From positions 682,001-746,000 of the forward strand of contig NZ_LR214951.1 of assembly GCF_900660485.1 (NCBI RefSeq): a stretch of DNA of 64,000 bases, given 5' to 3'. A program made the translations under genes and the position numbers. The first letter of the stretch is position 1, and the number at the start of each line of letters is the position of its first letter. Origin of the DNA: Mesomycoplasma neurolyticum. Lineage in GTDB: Bacteria > Bacillota_I > Bacilli_A > Mycoplasmatales > Metamycoplasmataceae. Positions 9,775-19,827 of this stretch are shown here, one piece after another. A model generated the notes under the pieces. The model searched no databases, was not told where the DNA came from, and was given only the letters and a program-made list of their open reading frames with translations.

Positions 9775-11506
9775 CAATAAAATAAACACAACTAAAAAAA
9801 GTTTGCCCGTTTATTTACAAAAATTAAAACAAAAATTGGCAACTTCACAAGCAACACAAGAAAAATATGTTCTTGAACTTAAAAACATTAATAAAATTTA
9901 CGAAAATGGTTTTCAAGCTATTTTCAAAACAAATATTAAATTAAAAAAAGGTGATTTTTTATCACTTTTAGGTCCTAGTGGCTGTGGAAAATCCACTACT
10001 TTAAGAGTAATAGCAGGACTAGAAAAAGCAAACCAAGGTGAAATTTATATTAACAATGTAAATGTAACACATTCAGAATCTTCATCAAGAAACTTAACAA
10101 TGGTTTTTCAAAATTATGCACTTTTTCCGCATTTAAGTGTTAAAAAAAATATTGCTTTTGGTCTTAATGCTAATAAAAATAAATCAGGCGACAACATTGA
10201 AATTTTTCAAAAAATTAATTTCAAAAAAAATCAAATTGCAGAAATAAATTGAAAAATTAAAAATGTTCGTTTTTTACATTTAAATAAATATTCGTTAAAT
10301 AAATTACAACAAAAAAGAAAAATAGCTTTTAATAAATTACAAAATTTTACAGAAAATAACAAAGCAAAGCAAATTCGTAAATACAATAAATTATTTGCTA
10401 AAGTAACTTTTTTAGATGAAACAATTGAATATAAAAAAGAAAATATTACTTTTTTTGAAAAATTAAGACCTGAACTTGAAAAACTAATTCAAAAGAAAAT
10501 ACAACATCAAAAAGAAATAAAAGAATTAAAACAACAAATTAAAAAATTATCTAATAATGAAAAAAATAGGCTAATAAATGAAAAAGTCGAGCTAGCAGCA
10601 AAGACTTTAGGATTAGATTTTTACTTAAATCGTAAACCTTCTCAACTTTCAGGTGGTCAAAGACAAAGGGTTGCACTGGGTAGAAGTATTGTAAATAACC
10701 CTATTTTATTTTTAATGGATGAACCATTAAGTAATTTAGATGCTCAACTTAGATCAACAATGAGACAAGAAATTAGAAAACTTCATGAAAAAATTAATTC
10801 AGGAACTATCTATGTAACTCATGACCAAGTTGAAGCAATGACAATGTCAGATAAATTAGCTGTAATGGAAGATGGATTTATTTTACAAATTGGAACTCCG
10901 AAAGATGTGTATAAAAACCCTTCTTGTTTATTTGTTGCAAGTTTTGTTGGCACACCTGCAATGAATTTTGTAGAGGGAGTTTATAAAAATCAACAGTTTA
11001 TTTCAAAAAAAGGGCTTGTTATTGATATTCCAATTGATAAAACTCCACACTTAAAAGAAAGCCAAAAAATAACTTTAGGAATAAGACCGAGTGATTTTTC
11101 GACAGAAGAATTTGTTTATGATACATACAAAACTAAAATTAAAGTAAAAATTGTTTCTAAAGAATTATTAGGAAATGAAATCCAATATAAAGGAAAAACT
11201 GTTGTAAATAATGAAGAATTTACATTTATCACTTCTTCTTATAATGATTTTAAAATTTCTGATAAAGTAGAAATTTTCATAATTAGTTCAAGAATTCATT
11301 TATTTGATACTGAATCAACTATTGCTCTTACTTCGAAATTTAATTACGAAACAATAGAAGCAATAGAAAATTGACTAAATTCAAGTTCTAAGATTAAAAT
11401 TAGAAGATTAATTTTAGAAGAAACTAAAAAAGTTAAAGAAAAAAAATCTTTCATTAAAAATGTAATTATTAAGACTATTGATAAATTTAAAAATAATAAA
11501 GGATAA
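9758..11506 (+). CDS. Sugar ABC transporter ATPase with coiled-coil insertion
   Basis: Energises the importer. The 582-residue product has Walker [10 protein letters not shown] (~residue 72), a Q-loop (FQNYALFPH), signature LSGGQRQR near residue 296, Walker B LFLMDEP and the H-loop (VTHDQVEAM), followed by a C-terminal OB-type regulatory domain ([11 protein letters not shown] onwards). Between the Q-loop region and the signature there is an extra Lys-rich helical stretch of about 110 residues (roughly 140-285) not found in MalK/UgpC. The same kind of insertion is known in Mycoplasma genitalium MG187. The C terminus also has a ~35-residue basic tail. Confidence 0.92.
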
Positions 11507-11508
11507 AT

Positions 11509-13020
11509 ATGAAATTTAAATTAAATAAAAAATTATTTTTTGGTTTATTAACCATTTCTTCTTTAGTACCTTTAATATCTGTTGTTTCATGTAATGATCA
11601 AGAAAACACAGCTCTTAAAACAATGCAAGAAAGTTTTGTAACTGATGAAAAAATTAAAGAATTCAAAAATACATTTGCTGGTTATTCAAAAGATCAAATG
11701 GAAATTATGGGTTCAGCTAATGAAATTAATGAAGAGTCACAAAACTTTATTAAAGCATTTAATAAATATTATGGTACTAAACTTAATTGAGTTCAAGGTC
11801 ATCAAATGCAAAAAACTATTTCAGAAAAAATCCAAACTAATAATGGTATTGGTAATATTTTGATGTTCGCTGTTGAACCACAAGCTACTTTTGAGGAATT
11901 TGACAAATATACTTTCGACACTGACCCCGCAAAAGTTTTAGATTACAATAAAAATGATTTAACCGGAACAATTACAGTTGGAAATAAAAAATTCCCTGCT
12001 TTCACTTATAGTTATTTTGGTGTGATTTACAATAGAGACACTTTTAATAAAAATGGTGTAACAGTTTATGAAGGTGCATCTTTTGACACAAATAATGAAA
12101 AAAATCCTGATTTAATAAAAGGTGAAGCATATGATGGAACAATAGAAAAAGATAATAAACTTTATGTTTTTACTAACGATTTAAAAGAAAGTGGCTACAG
12201 AAAAGTTATATCATTTTTAAAATCCAAAGGTATTGACAAACCTTTTTACTCCATTGCAAAAGGTGGGGATGTAAAAAAAGTTTGACCAATTTCTAAGCAT
12301 TTATTTGCTGCTGCTGTAGATCAACATGGTGATTTGTCTAATGGTTATGATGATGTAGACAAAGTTGTAAACATGGATGTTGTTAATGCTATGAAAAAAG
12401 CAGTTGAAATTATGGGTTATGTTCCAGAAAAAGATGGAACAGAAGTTAACGACACAAGAGAAGGGATTAAAAAAGTAGGTACAGGAACAGTAGCTATGGT
12501 TCAAGGTGGTGCTTATAATGATGTTGCAATCAAAAAAGATGATCCTGATTCTAATGTCGGAATGTTCCCATTACCTATTTTTAATAAGAAAGACCAAACA
12601 GCAATGATTTTTAGAGGTCCTGGACACAAATGAGCTATTACATCATTAGCTAAAGATGAATCAAAATTAAAAACAGCAAAACTTTTTTTACATGCACTAC
12701 ACAATAGTAAAACAGGGTATAACTATTTAGTGGATGGTTTTAAAGTTATATCTCCATATACCAAACCGGAAGGTGCAAACGCTAAACAAAAACAAGGTTC
12801 ACTAAATGATTCAGGAACTAAATATGATGGTATAACAAATGTAGGTAGCTGAGCACATTCTTATTTACCACAAGGAATGGTTTATTATAATGACAAAATG
12901 CGTCAATTAGCTAATGAAGGTTATGCCCAAAGCGACACATTAGAAAGATTAAGAACTCTTTACAAAGAAAACTTAGAAACTCAAAAAAAACGTGCTGAAG
13001 AAAACAAAGATAAAAACTAA
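11509..13020 (+). CDS. Extracellular solute-binding lipoprotein of ABC importer
   Basis: Membrane-anchored substrate-binding protein for the preceding permeases and ATPase; begins 2 bases after the ATPase stop. The 503-residue product has a lipoprotein signal peptide with lipobox ISVVSC (acylated Cys at residue 28). The body resembles family 1 sugar-binding proteins: AFTYSYFGVIYNRDTF, GTVAMVQGGAYND, FPLPIF and WAITSLAKDE. The substrate cannot be inferred. A hairpin terminator follows, closing the four-gene operon. Being last in the operon, it may rely on the same variable promoter. Confidence 0.88.
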
Positions 13021-13040
13021 AAAATTTTAAATTTACTTTT

Positions 13041-13080
13041 AAAGTGCAACACTAATTTTTAAATAGTGGGCACTTTTTAT
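13041..13080 (+). terminator. Terminator of the first sugar ABC operon
   Basis: Inverted repeat AAAGTGC ... GCACTTT with inner ACACT/AGTGG pairing, followed by TTTTTAT, 20 bases after the lipoprotein stop. Confidence 0.8.
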
Positions 13081-13089
13081 TTAAATTTA

Positions 13090-13231
13090 AAAACAAAAAA
13101 AGTTAAGAACGGCTCACCCTCCTTAACCAAATTAATATGTGAAATAATGCTTTTTGCATCGGAAATATTATCGTATGAAGTATTTAACTTCGATAATCCT
13201 TTTATTAAAAAAAGATTCTTTTACATTATAC
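13090..13231 (-). ncRNA. Candidate structured small RNA on the minus strand
   Basis: Read on the minus strand, a TATAAT box (13226-13231) is followed by a stretch with strong stem-loops: ATTATCG pairing with CGATAAT around an inner GAAGT/ACTTC hairpin (13170-13200), then ATGC-AAAAA-GCAT, and finally GTTAAG ... CTTAAC with seven T (13093-13122), a terminator. The total would be about 120-130 nt with no open frame. Covariation of nested stems and a dedicated promoter/terminator suggest a stable RNA; I cannot match it to a known family. It lies between the ABC operon terminator and the MATE gene. Confidence 0.5.
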
Positions 13232-13277
13232 ATTATTTATTCATTTTTTGATAAAAAAAATGTTAAAATATTTAAGC

Positions 13278-14762
13278 ATGAATTTTTTAAAACAAAGTTG
13301 GTTATTTATTGCATCTCATTTCCCAGAAAATAGAGCAAAATGAAAATTATACTTAACTTACTCCTTGCCAATTATTTTGACAGGTGTTTTTTTTTCATTG
13401 AATAACTTTGTTGATAATTTTATGGTTACTAATATTGAAAAAGGTGTAGCATCTTTATCTTATGCAAATGCATGAACAGGAATTATTAATGCAATTATTG
13501 CTGGTATTATGATAATTACAAGTGTTTTTATTGGTCAATATTATGGAACATATAATTATTGAAGAATTAGACAAGTAACAAGAATTAGAGTAATTTTACT
13601 TTTAGTTTTTACATCTATTTTTGCTATTTTATCTTGATCAATCCCTAGAAATATGATACAAATTTTTTATGCTAATTCAAATCCAGATTCACAAACACTT
13701 CAACAATCAATAGATTATTTACAATTAATTGTAATTACGTGAATTATTTATATATGAACAGCACCAATGAGTTCATTATTAACTGAAACTGGTCATGGTA
13801 GAGAAGCTTTTATTTCTTCAATAGGTTCTCTTTTATTAAATATTACATTAAATATTTTGTTTATTTATATATTGAAAATGGGTGTAAAAGGGGCTGCATA
13901 TGCTTCTATTGTTGCAAGAATTTTTGGAATTTTTGGGGATACAATATTTGTTTATTTAAAAATAAAAAAATGTTTTATAACACCTTGAAGTATTTTTAGA
14001 GTTACTAAAGAAATTTGAAAAAAAATTCTTATAAGATTACATAGTGCAGCTATTTTATCTACAAATATAATTTTAATTATTTTTAGAGACCGGTTTTATA
14101 ATTTAATGTACCCTGAAGGTTCAATAGGTAATTATGAATGAAAAATAGGGGCTGCATCAATATTAGGATTAACAACTGCTATTAGTTCTGTGTTTTTACA
14201 AATAGGAAGTATTTTAGGTTCTAATGTTGCTATATTTGTAAGCACACATCTAGGAAAAAAAGAATTTGAAATAGCCAAAAAACAAGCAAATGAATTAAAA
14301 GGATTTCATTTTTCATTAGCATTATTTTTAGGTATAGTTTTAGCATTAGTTGCTTTATGTATTCCACATATTAGTTATTTTGCAGATAAAATCCCTTTAG
14401 AAGGTAAAAAAACTTATCTTTTTGAATTACAACAAACTATATTAGTTATTGCTTTTTTTAATCCTATTTGAGTTTGATATTTAACATCTGCCAGATTAAT
14501 TTCGTCAGGTGGTAGAACAAATATAGTTCCTATTATTGATTTAATTTTAGAACTTTTATCTATTGCATGAATTGCAACAATGACTTATGCAATTCAACCT
14601 AAAAATTTAGGTTGAAGTCTTTTCCAAGCTTACTGAGTTTTCTTTACAATTGACATTTTAAAATTTTGTGTTTATGAAATAACTTATTTAATTACAGATT
14701 GAGCAAGAAATATTGATGATGTAAATCATCGTACAAAATTATGAGATAAAAATGTCAGCTAA
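13278..14762 (+). CDS. MATE family efflux transporter
   Basis: Polytopic membrane exporter of the multidrug and toxic compound extrusion family, driven by an ion gradient. The 494-residue product has about twelve hydrophobic segments in two similar halves (first half begins YSLPIILTGVFFSLNNFVDNFMV; second half carries LGLTTAISSVFLQIGSILGSNVAIFV). Motifs such as APMSSLLTETGHGREAF and MGVKGAAYASIVARI agree with the family. The substrate is unknown. Many UGA codons are read as Trp. Its 3' end overlaps recO by 11 bases in another frame. Confidence 0.87.
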
Positions 14763-15435
14763 AATACTAGAAGCAATTGTTATTTATAACCAAGATTATA
14801 AAGAAAATGATTCCATAGTTAAAGTAATTAGTCGAAATAAGGTAATTACTTTTTTGGCACAAGGAACACAAAAACCTTTAAGCAAAAATAGAACATCACT
14901 AATGCTTTTAACTTATGGAGAATATGAAATTTTTTTAGCTCGTTTAAATAACAAAATGTCCAAACTAAAAAAAGGAACAATTATTCAACAAATTAATTTT
15001 GAATTACTTTCACAAATTTTTTTAGAACTAAAAGATATTTTGTTTTATTTATCTTTTATTTCAACATCCAATTCAAAATTTTTTAATCATTTAATTTCAT
15101 TTATTCAAAATGTAAATAAATATAATTATTTTGTGGCAAAAACATTTATCTTATTTCACCTATTGGAATTGTTTGGCTACAAACAAGTTACTGATAAATG
15201 CTTAGAATGTTTTTCAAACAAAAATTTAAAAACTTTTAGTGTTGCTAAAGGTGGTTTTTTATGTTATTTGCATTCTAAAAAAGAAAATATTAAGACACTT
15301 GAAGAACTTAAAACATTTTATTATTTAAATTTTGATATAAATTTATATTTAAAATTTGCAACCCCTAGTGCTAATTTTAAAATTTACAAGGAAATTCAAG
15401 AATTTTTAAATGAAAATGTAGCTTACTTTAAATAA
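14752..15435 (+). CDS. recO: DNA repair protein RecO
   Basis: Mediator that loads RecA on SSB-coated DNA with RecR. The 227-residue product has the N-terminal OB fold (ILEAIVIYNQDYKENDSIVKVISRNKV, LAQGTQKPLSKNR) and a C-terminal helical domain with a zinc-finger-like set of Cys residues (KCLECF ... GGFLCYLH). Length agrees with short mollicute RecO proteins. The last ~110 bp, with the downstream hairpin, are copied twice further along the window (18353 and 42729). Confidence 0.88.
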   Translation: MSAKILEAIVIYNQDYKENDSIVKVISRNKVITFLAQGTQKPLSKNRTSLMLLTYGEYEIFLARLNNKMSKLKKGTIIQQINFELLSQIFLELKDILFYLSFISTSNSKFFNHLISFIQNVNKYNYFVAKTFILFHLLELFGYKQVTDKCLECFSNKNLKTFSVAKGGFLCYLHSKKENIKTLEELKTFYYLNFDINLYLKFATPSANFKIYKEIQEFLNENVAYFK

Positions 15436-15438
15436 AAA

Positions 15439-15461
15439 ACAATAGCTAATTTTGCTATTGT
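15439..15461 (-). terminator. Terminator of lipoprotein unit 1 (also behind recO)
   Basis: Stem ACAATAGC/GCTATTGT with the better T-run on the minus strand (AAAAAA on the plus strand precedes it), so it mainly ends the minus-strand protease-lipoprotein transcript. Copies occur at 18468-18490 and 42844-42866. Confidence 0.75.
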
Positions 15462-15543
15462 TAAAAATTTAGATAATAATTTTTGTTTAATTATCAACAA
15501 AAAATATAGAAATTTTTTTATAAACTAAATATAATTAATTTTT

Positions 15544-16233
15544 TTAATTACTAATATACAATTCTTCGTCTTTATAAGAATATTCTTTATACTTTTTTTG
15601 AATTTCTTCTAAAATATTTACTATTTCATCATGTTTAGAAAATTCAGATATTTTATTTATTTCATATTTTTTTTCATAAGGAAATAAATAAATTGTGTCA
15701 GGACCTCGTATAGCTGGCAAAACTATTTCAAGTTCTGATGTAGGGTGGAAAATTTTAATTTCTATTTTTTTATCTTTTTCATTTACAATCGGATAAAATT
15801 GATCAGATGCTTTAAAAACAAATGATTGATTATGTGAAAAAAAAGCAAACATATTATGTGTTTCAAAAAAATTATCTATATTAGGATATTCAATATTAGA
15901 AAAATATTTATCATATTCTTCTTTTGATTTTAGATCAATATGTTTATTTTGTCTTAAATAATCAAAATTTTCTGGTTCAATATAGTTGCTAAAAGATTTA
16001 TCTTTTTTAACTTCTTTTCGTATAACATATCTCTTAATATTAAAATAAGAATACATTTTACTCATAATATCCTTACTTTGATTAATTATTATTCTACCTT
16101 TACTTTCTTCCTTTTTTTCTTCTTTATTAATTTCAATTATGTCTTTAGTTTTAAAGCAAGAACTTAAACCTACTAATGCAGAAAAAGAAACAATAGCTAC
16201 ACAACACTTGAAAATCTTTTTAATTTTTAACAT
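15544..16233 (-). CDS. Lipoprotein paired with subtilase, copy 1
   Basis: A 229-residue surface lipoprotein of unknown function, cotranslated with the protease upstream: the ATG at 16233 overlaps the protease stop (16220). The GTG at 16242 is an alternative start. Signal peptide with lipobox VGLSSC (Cys 26) and then a charged linker (NKEEKKEESKGR). No known domain recognised. Relative to copies 2 and 3 the changes cluster at two spots: the NQSFVFKASD region and FHPTSELEIVLPAIRGPD; the rest is nearly identical. The pairing suggests it helps anchor, inhibit or present substrate to the protease, but this is inference. Confidence 0.82.
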   Translation of the reverse strand: MLKIKKIFKCCVAIVSFSALVGLSSCFKTKDIIEINKEEKKEESKGRIIINQSKDIMSKMYSYFNIKRYVIRKEVKKDKSFSNYIEPENFDYLRQNKHIDLKSKEEYDKYFSNIEYPNIDNFFETHNMFAFFSHNQSFVFKASDQFYPIVNEKDKKIEIKIFHPTSELEIVLPAIRGPDTIYLFPYEKKYEINKISEFSKHDEIVNILEEIQKKYKEYSYKDEELYISN

Positions 16234-18265
16234 ATGTAACACCTATAACATCATCTATTGAATTTTCAAATATATCATTATATTTAAAAATTCTTATTCT
16301 ATACTTTCCAGATTGTATAGCTTTATAATTTATAATTTCTACATTGCTTTTTATAGATGTAACTCTTTTTATTTCAATTCATTTGTTTCCATCATATTTT
16401 TCTAAAACTAAATCAAAATCTGTAAAAAATCTTTTTTCTTGTCTTGAATTATTTTCATTATATTTTAAACTGTATTCATTACGGTGAATGTTTTCTCAAT
16501 TTTGATCTATACCAAAAAGATTTTTTCAAAATCCTGGTTTAGATACTTTATTTTTTAAAACTCCACCATTATTCATTCATGCTGAAGCAATTTTTATATT
16601 TTCATCTTTATCTAAATAAATACTATTACTTGTATAAATAAATTCTTTTATACTTCCTTTTGATACATTTACAATTTCAAGATTAAATGCAGCTTTTTTC
16701 ATTCTTTGATAATCAATCAATCCTGAACCATATGTTTTTTCTAATCCGCTTAATTTATATTCTAAGTTAGAAATGTTTTTAGGTAATCTAGAAGAAGCTG
16801 CTAAAATAGCTTTAATTGCAGCTACTCTTGAATTTTTTAAATCAATTTTCTTTTCGTTACCTAACAAAACACTAATAGCTCCTGAAACCATTGGAGCAGC
16901 TAAACTTGTACCGTCTACTTCTTTTACTGTTTTATGTTGATCATAATATTCAAAATAACCCGGCGCAACAACTAATGGTTTTGGTAAGCCTTCATACTCA
17001 GGTTCTAATGTACGATTTGAATAAGGAGCTATTCAAAAATTATCATATTTAATACCTTTATCAAGGGCACCAACAACAATTGAATTAAAAGAGAGTTGAG
17101 TTTTATCAATGTATTTATTATTATATTTTTCTGGTTTATCATGACCATTACCAGCTGCAAAAACATTAATTATTCCATATTTTCTTGCAATATAATCTAA
17201 GAAAAACGCTTCTTCATTATATATATTTTCTTTGCTATGTGTTTCTGGTCCATAGCTATGATTAATAACTTTTACACCATTTTCAATCATTCATTCTATT
17301 TGTTTTTGTCATAGACTATCTGTACTTGCAAACCCTGCAGAATATATCTCTGCATATCTATCAACCCCATCATAACCTGCAGCAATTTTTGCAACTATCC
17401 CTGCATGAATACTTCTTATATTGCTACTTTCACTATAAATTTTAGGATCATATAAAATGTCTTGGTCTAATTCTTTATAAATAACTCCATTTTTTGCTTC
17501 TAAAATTCCAATCTTGTTATGCTCATTAGGTTTTCATGGTGTTTTAATATCTGCCATGCTAAAATCAATTTTATCTAAATTTGTTTCAATAAATTCAACA
17601 GGATAATCTTCCACTATTTTTAATTTAGAAATTTTATTTCAATCAGGACTTTTAACTGTATTAGATCTCGGACTTATTGTAGGGTGGTTTTTTAAAGCTT
17701 CATTAAATTCTTCAGGTGTTTGGTCTGTTCTAAGTAAACACTCAACATCCATACATAAAAGTGGGACTTTGTACAAAGGTTTTATTTCATATTTTAAATT
17801 TATAATTTTAAATATAAAATTATCTTCTTTTGCTAAATTAATAAATTTATTTTTATCTTCATCATTATTAAAATAAATTCAAATAGTTGGCGTTAAACTA
17901 CTTATTTCAATATTTTTAATAAAACTAAATTTTTCTTTAAAAAGTTTAGAAAAATTATTGTTTTGTGTTTCAAAAAAAGTTTTTGTTTCTGAGTGTGTTT
18001 CGAATTCTTCAATATCATAATTTAATAATAGTTTTAGTTCTTTAATTCCATTAATTCGTTTTGAAGTTTCAAGATAATTATCATTTTGTGGAACATCAAA
18101 AGAAACGGTTCTTTCTATTACTTTAGAATGATTAAAATTTTGACTAATATGTTTTTGTAAGTTTACTACTTCAATATTTTGCTTTGTATAAGGAATATTG
18201 CTAAAAACAAATAAACCTAAGCTCATAGCTAAAAAAAATGATTTTAATATTTTCTTTTTTTTCAT
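16220..18265 (-). CDS. Subtilisin-family (S8) serine protease, copy 1
   Basis: A 681-residue secreted or surface serine protease. The N terminus has a signal/anchor segment (SFFLAMSLGLFVFSNIP), residues ~35-240 look like a propeptide/N-domain, and the S8 core follows. By alignment to subtilisin: Ser454 in GTSLAAP, the oxyanion Asn373 in FAAGNG, His287 in SIHAGIVA. Where subtilases have the catalytic Asp (VIDTG), this protein has GILEAKNG with Glu256, 31 residues before His, the expected spacing. A C-terminal ~180-residue region follows. Ribosome binding site AAGGAGG precedes the ATG at 18265. Host immunoglobulin or surface-protein cleavage is known for other mycoplasma proteases; the target here is unknown. 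Confidence 0.87.
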
Positions 18266-18352
18266 TTTATTTCCTCCTTAATATTTAAAGCATATTTTTT
18301 AAAATATTTATATAATAAAATTTTAACATATAAACAAAACGACTAATTTAAT

Positions 18353-18464
18353 TTTAAATTTTGATATAAATTTATATTTAAAATTTGCAACCCCTAGTGC
18401 TAATTTTAAAATTTACAAGGAAATTCAAGAATTTTTAAATGAAAATGTAGCTTACTTTAAATAA
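18353..18464 (+). pseudogene. recO 3'-end fragment (unit 2 border)
   Basis: Copy of the last ~37 codons of recO including the stop codon, without a start or 5' part. It is part of the tandem duplication, followed by the duplicated terminator hairpin (18468-18490) and then the ICE left end. Confidence 0.9.
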
Positions 18465-18538
18465 AAAACAATAGCTAATTTTGCTATTGTTAAAAATTTA
18501 GATAATAATTTTTGTTTAATTATCAACAAAAAATATAG

Positions 18539-18547
18539 AAATTTTTT
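18539..18547. repeat. Target site duplication, left copy
   Basis: AAATTTTTT immediately before IRL; the same nine bases start at 39891 after IRR. Because of the A/T run the exact length may be 7-9. The uninterrupted site is seen in unit 3 near 42914. Confidence 0.75.
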
Positions 18548-18570
18548 GGTAGTGTTCAATAGATGGTGGT
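18548..18570 (+). repeat. ICE left terminal inverted repeat (IRL)
   Basis: GGTAGTGTTCAAT followed by AGATGGTGGT; 21 of 23 positions pair with the right end at 39868-39890. Confidence 0.9.
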
Positions 18571-18574
18571 TTGG

Positions 18575-18605
18575 CTACCTCGTTAGAAAGCGAGGTAGTT
18601 TTTTT
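18575..18605 (+). terminator. Hairpin at ICE left end, overlapping the rep ribosome binding site
   Basis: Eight-bp stem CTACCTCG/CGAGGTAG followed by seven T. It can stop transcription entering the ICE from the left. Its right arm contains GAGGT, the best ribosome binding sequence for the rep gene, so it could also act as an attenuator. Confidence 0.7.
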
Positions 18606-19341
18606 GTTGAATTTAAATGAATTTGAAAATAAATTCGTACCTACTTCAATAGTCCACAAATTGTATATCCAAAAAGAGCGTCCATCTCTTGTAATGCTAA
18701 AAATATTTTTTTATAGCTGTTTTTTATACATTACAAATCATGACAAAAATAAAATTTTAAAATTTAAATTTTCAAGATTATTTTTAAAAAGTTTAAAAGT
18801 AGATCGAACTGATTTGTTGCGTCAAATTTCAAAAGCGGGTTTTGATGCTGCGTCCATTTTTTCAATTAGTCAAAAAACAGAAAACATAACTAAGAAAAAA
18901 ATGCTTATTGAAAGTTTTCAATACAATGAAAAAACTAAAATGATTGAAATTGAATTCACAAAATACATAGATGATTATTTAAACCTTGGTCATTTTAAAA
19001 AGTTTAATTTATCTAATCTTGTAAAGTTTAAATCTTCGTTAAGTTTTTGATTTTTTCAAGAAATGGAAAACAGAAGCTATAGCGAAAAAATAGATACATG
19101 AATTTCTCTAAAAAATTTTGCAAATATTTTAGGAGTTAAAACTGATGCATATAAAAACTTAAGTGATTTTAAAAAATACGTCATTGATGTTGTTGTTAAA
19201 GATTATCAAAAAATAGCAAAAACCAAACTTTTGAAAATTGATGATTCATTTTACCATATTGCAAAAAAAGGCCAAACACCTTACATTCATTTTGTTTTTG
19301 ATAATTATCTCATTCAAGATGAAACAAAACTTTTTGATTAG
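18604..19341 (+). CDS. Rep_3-like replication initiator of the ICE
   Basis: A protein of about 245 residues resembling winged-helix plasmid initiators (Rep_3/RepA type): a first domain with FKFSRLFLKSLKVDRTDLLRQISKAG and an FKKYVIDVVVKDYQK segment followed by a predicted strand (TPYIHFVFDNYL), which is the usual C-terminal winged-helix pattern. The start is uncertain: TTG at 18604 has GAGGT seven bases ahead; no ATG is available upstream. Two iterons lie just downstream. Known mycoplasma ICEs replicate as circles after excision in some models; an initiator fits this. Identification rests on pattern similarity only. Confidence 0.55.
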
Positions 19342-19353
19342 TAGTTTTATAGC

Positions 19354-19397
19354 AAATGTAGTGGATCACTCGTAAAAATGTAGTGGATCACTCGTAA
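19354..19397 (+). repeat. Two 22-bp direct repeats (iterons) after rep
   Basis: Two exact tandem copies of a 22-mer containing the palindrome AGTGGATCACT, at 19354-19375 and 19376-19397, followed by a hairpin-forming A/T run and two G5 runs (19415-19419 and 19422-19426) that stand out in this AT-rich DNA. Placement behind an initiator gene suggests binding sites or a replication origin. The remainder of 19398-19523 has no gene. Confidence 0.6.
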
Positions 19398-19523
19398 AAA
19401 AATGCTTTTTTTAAGGGGGTAGGGGGTTATATATCTCATTTTAGTTTAAGTTTTAAAGAATAAAACTAGAAATATTTAGAAGAAATAAAAAAGAAAAATA
19501 AAAAAAAGAAAAAGGAATTACTT

Positions 19524-19634
19524 ATGAAAAACATTATTAATGATTTAAAAAAGTTAAATAATAATCCAACAGAAAAAATGAAAAAAGAATTTGAAAAAAA
19601 ATATGGAGTGACATTTGAAGATGAAAGAATTTAA
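19524..19634 (+). CDS. Small ICE protein, 36 residues
   Basis: Begins with ATG after an AAAGGA ribosome binding site; Lys/Glu/Asn-rich (KNIINDLKKLNNNPTEK), ends VTFEDERI. It overlaps the next reading frame by 14 bases, which supports real translation. No family recognised. Confidence 0.4.
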   Translation: MKNIINDLKKLNNNPTEKMKKEFEKKYGVTFEDERI

Positions 19635-19827
19635 TTTTGATTCCAATTACAAAAGTAAGAAAAAATGAAATGATAATGATTTAATAAATTTTGAAAAAGA
19701 TTTAGATAATGCTTTTTTTGAATTTTATAAAAATCCAACATTTAAAAATGCTGAAAAATTTAAAAACTTTTTAACTTCATTTGGTTTTGAATTTGAAGAA
19801 AGTTTAAAAAATGAAAAATTTAAATAA
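19621..19827 (+). CDS. Small ICE protein, 68 residues
   Basis: Acidic and aromatic-rich cytoplasmic protein (LDNAFFEFYKNPTF, FLTSFGFEFEESL). Overlaps the 36-residue frame upstream by 14 bases and the ArdC-like gene downstream by 17 bases, a chain of coupled small genes. No family recognised. Two UGA codons are read as Trp near the start. Confidence 0.5.

Noticed and set aside
13090-13231. tRNA gene
   Set aside because: No T-loop GTTC, acceptor pairing or clover-leaf arrangement could be made.
16577-17290. Apparently separate short protease genes (MIENG... and MVSGA...)
   Set aside because: They are pieces of one frame broken only by UGA, which is Trp here; the whole reads as a 681-residue protease.
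15544-18265. MIB-MIP immunoglobulin protease system
   Set aside because: The proteases are subtilisin-like (S8) with GTSLAAP; MIP is a different fold and MIB is much larger than the 229-residue lipoprotein.
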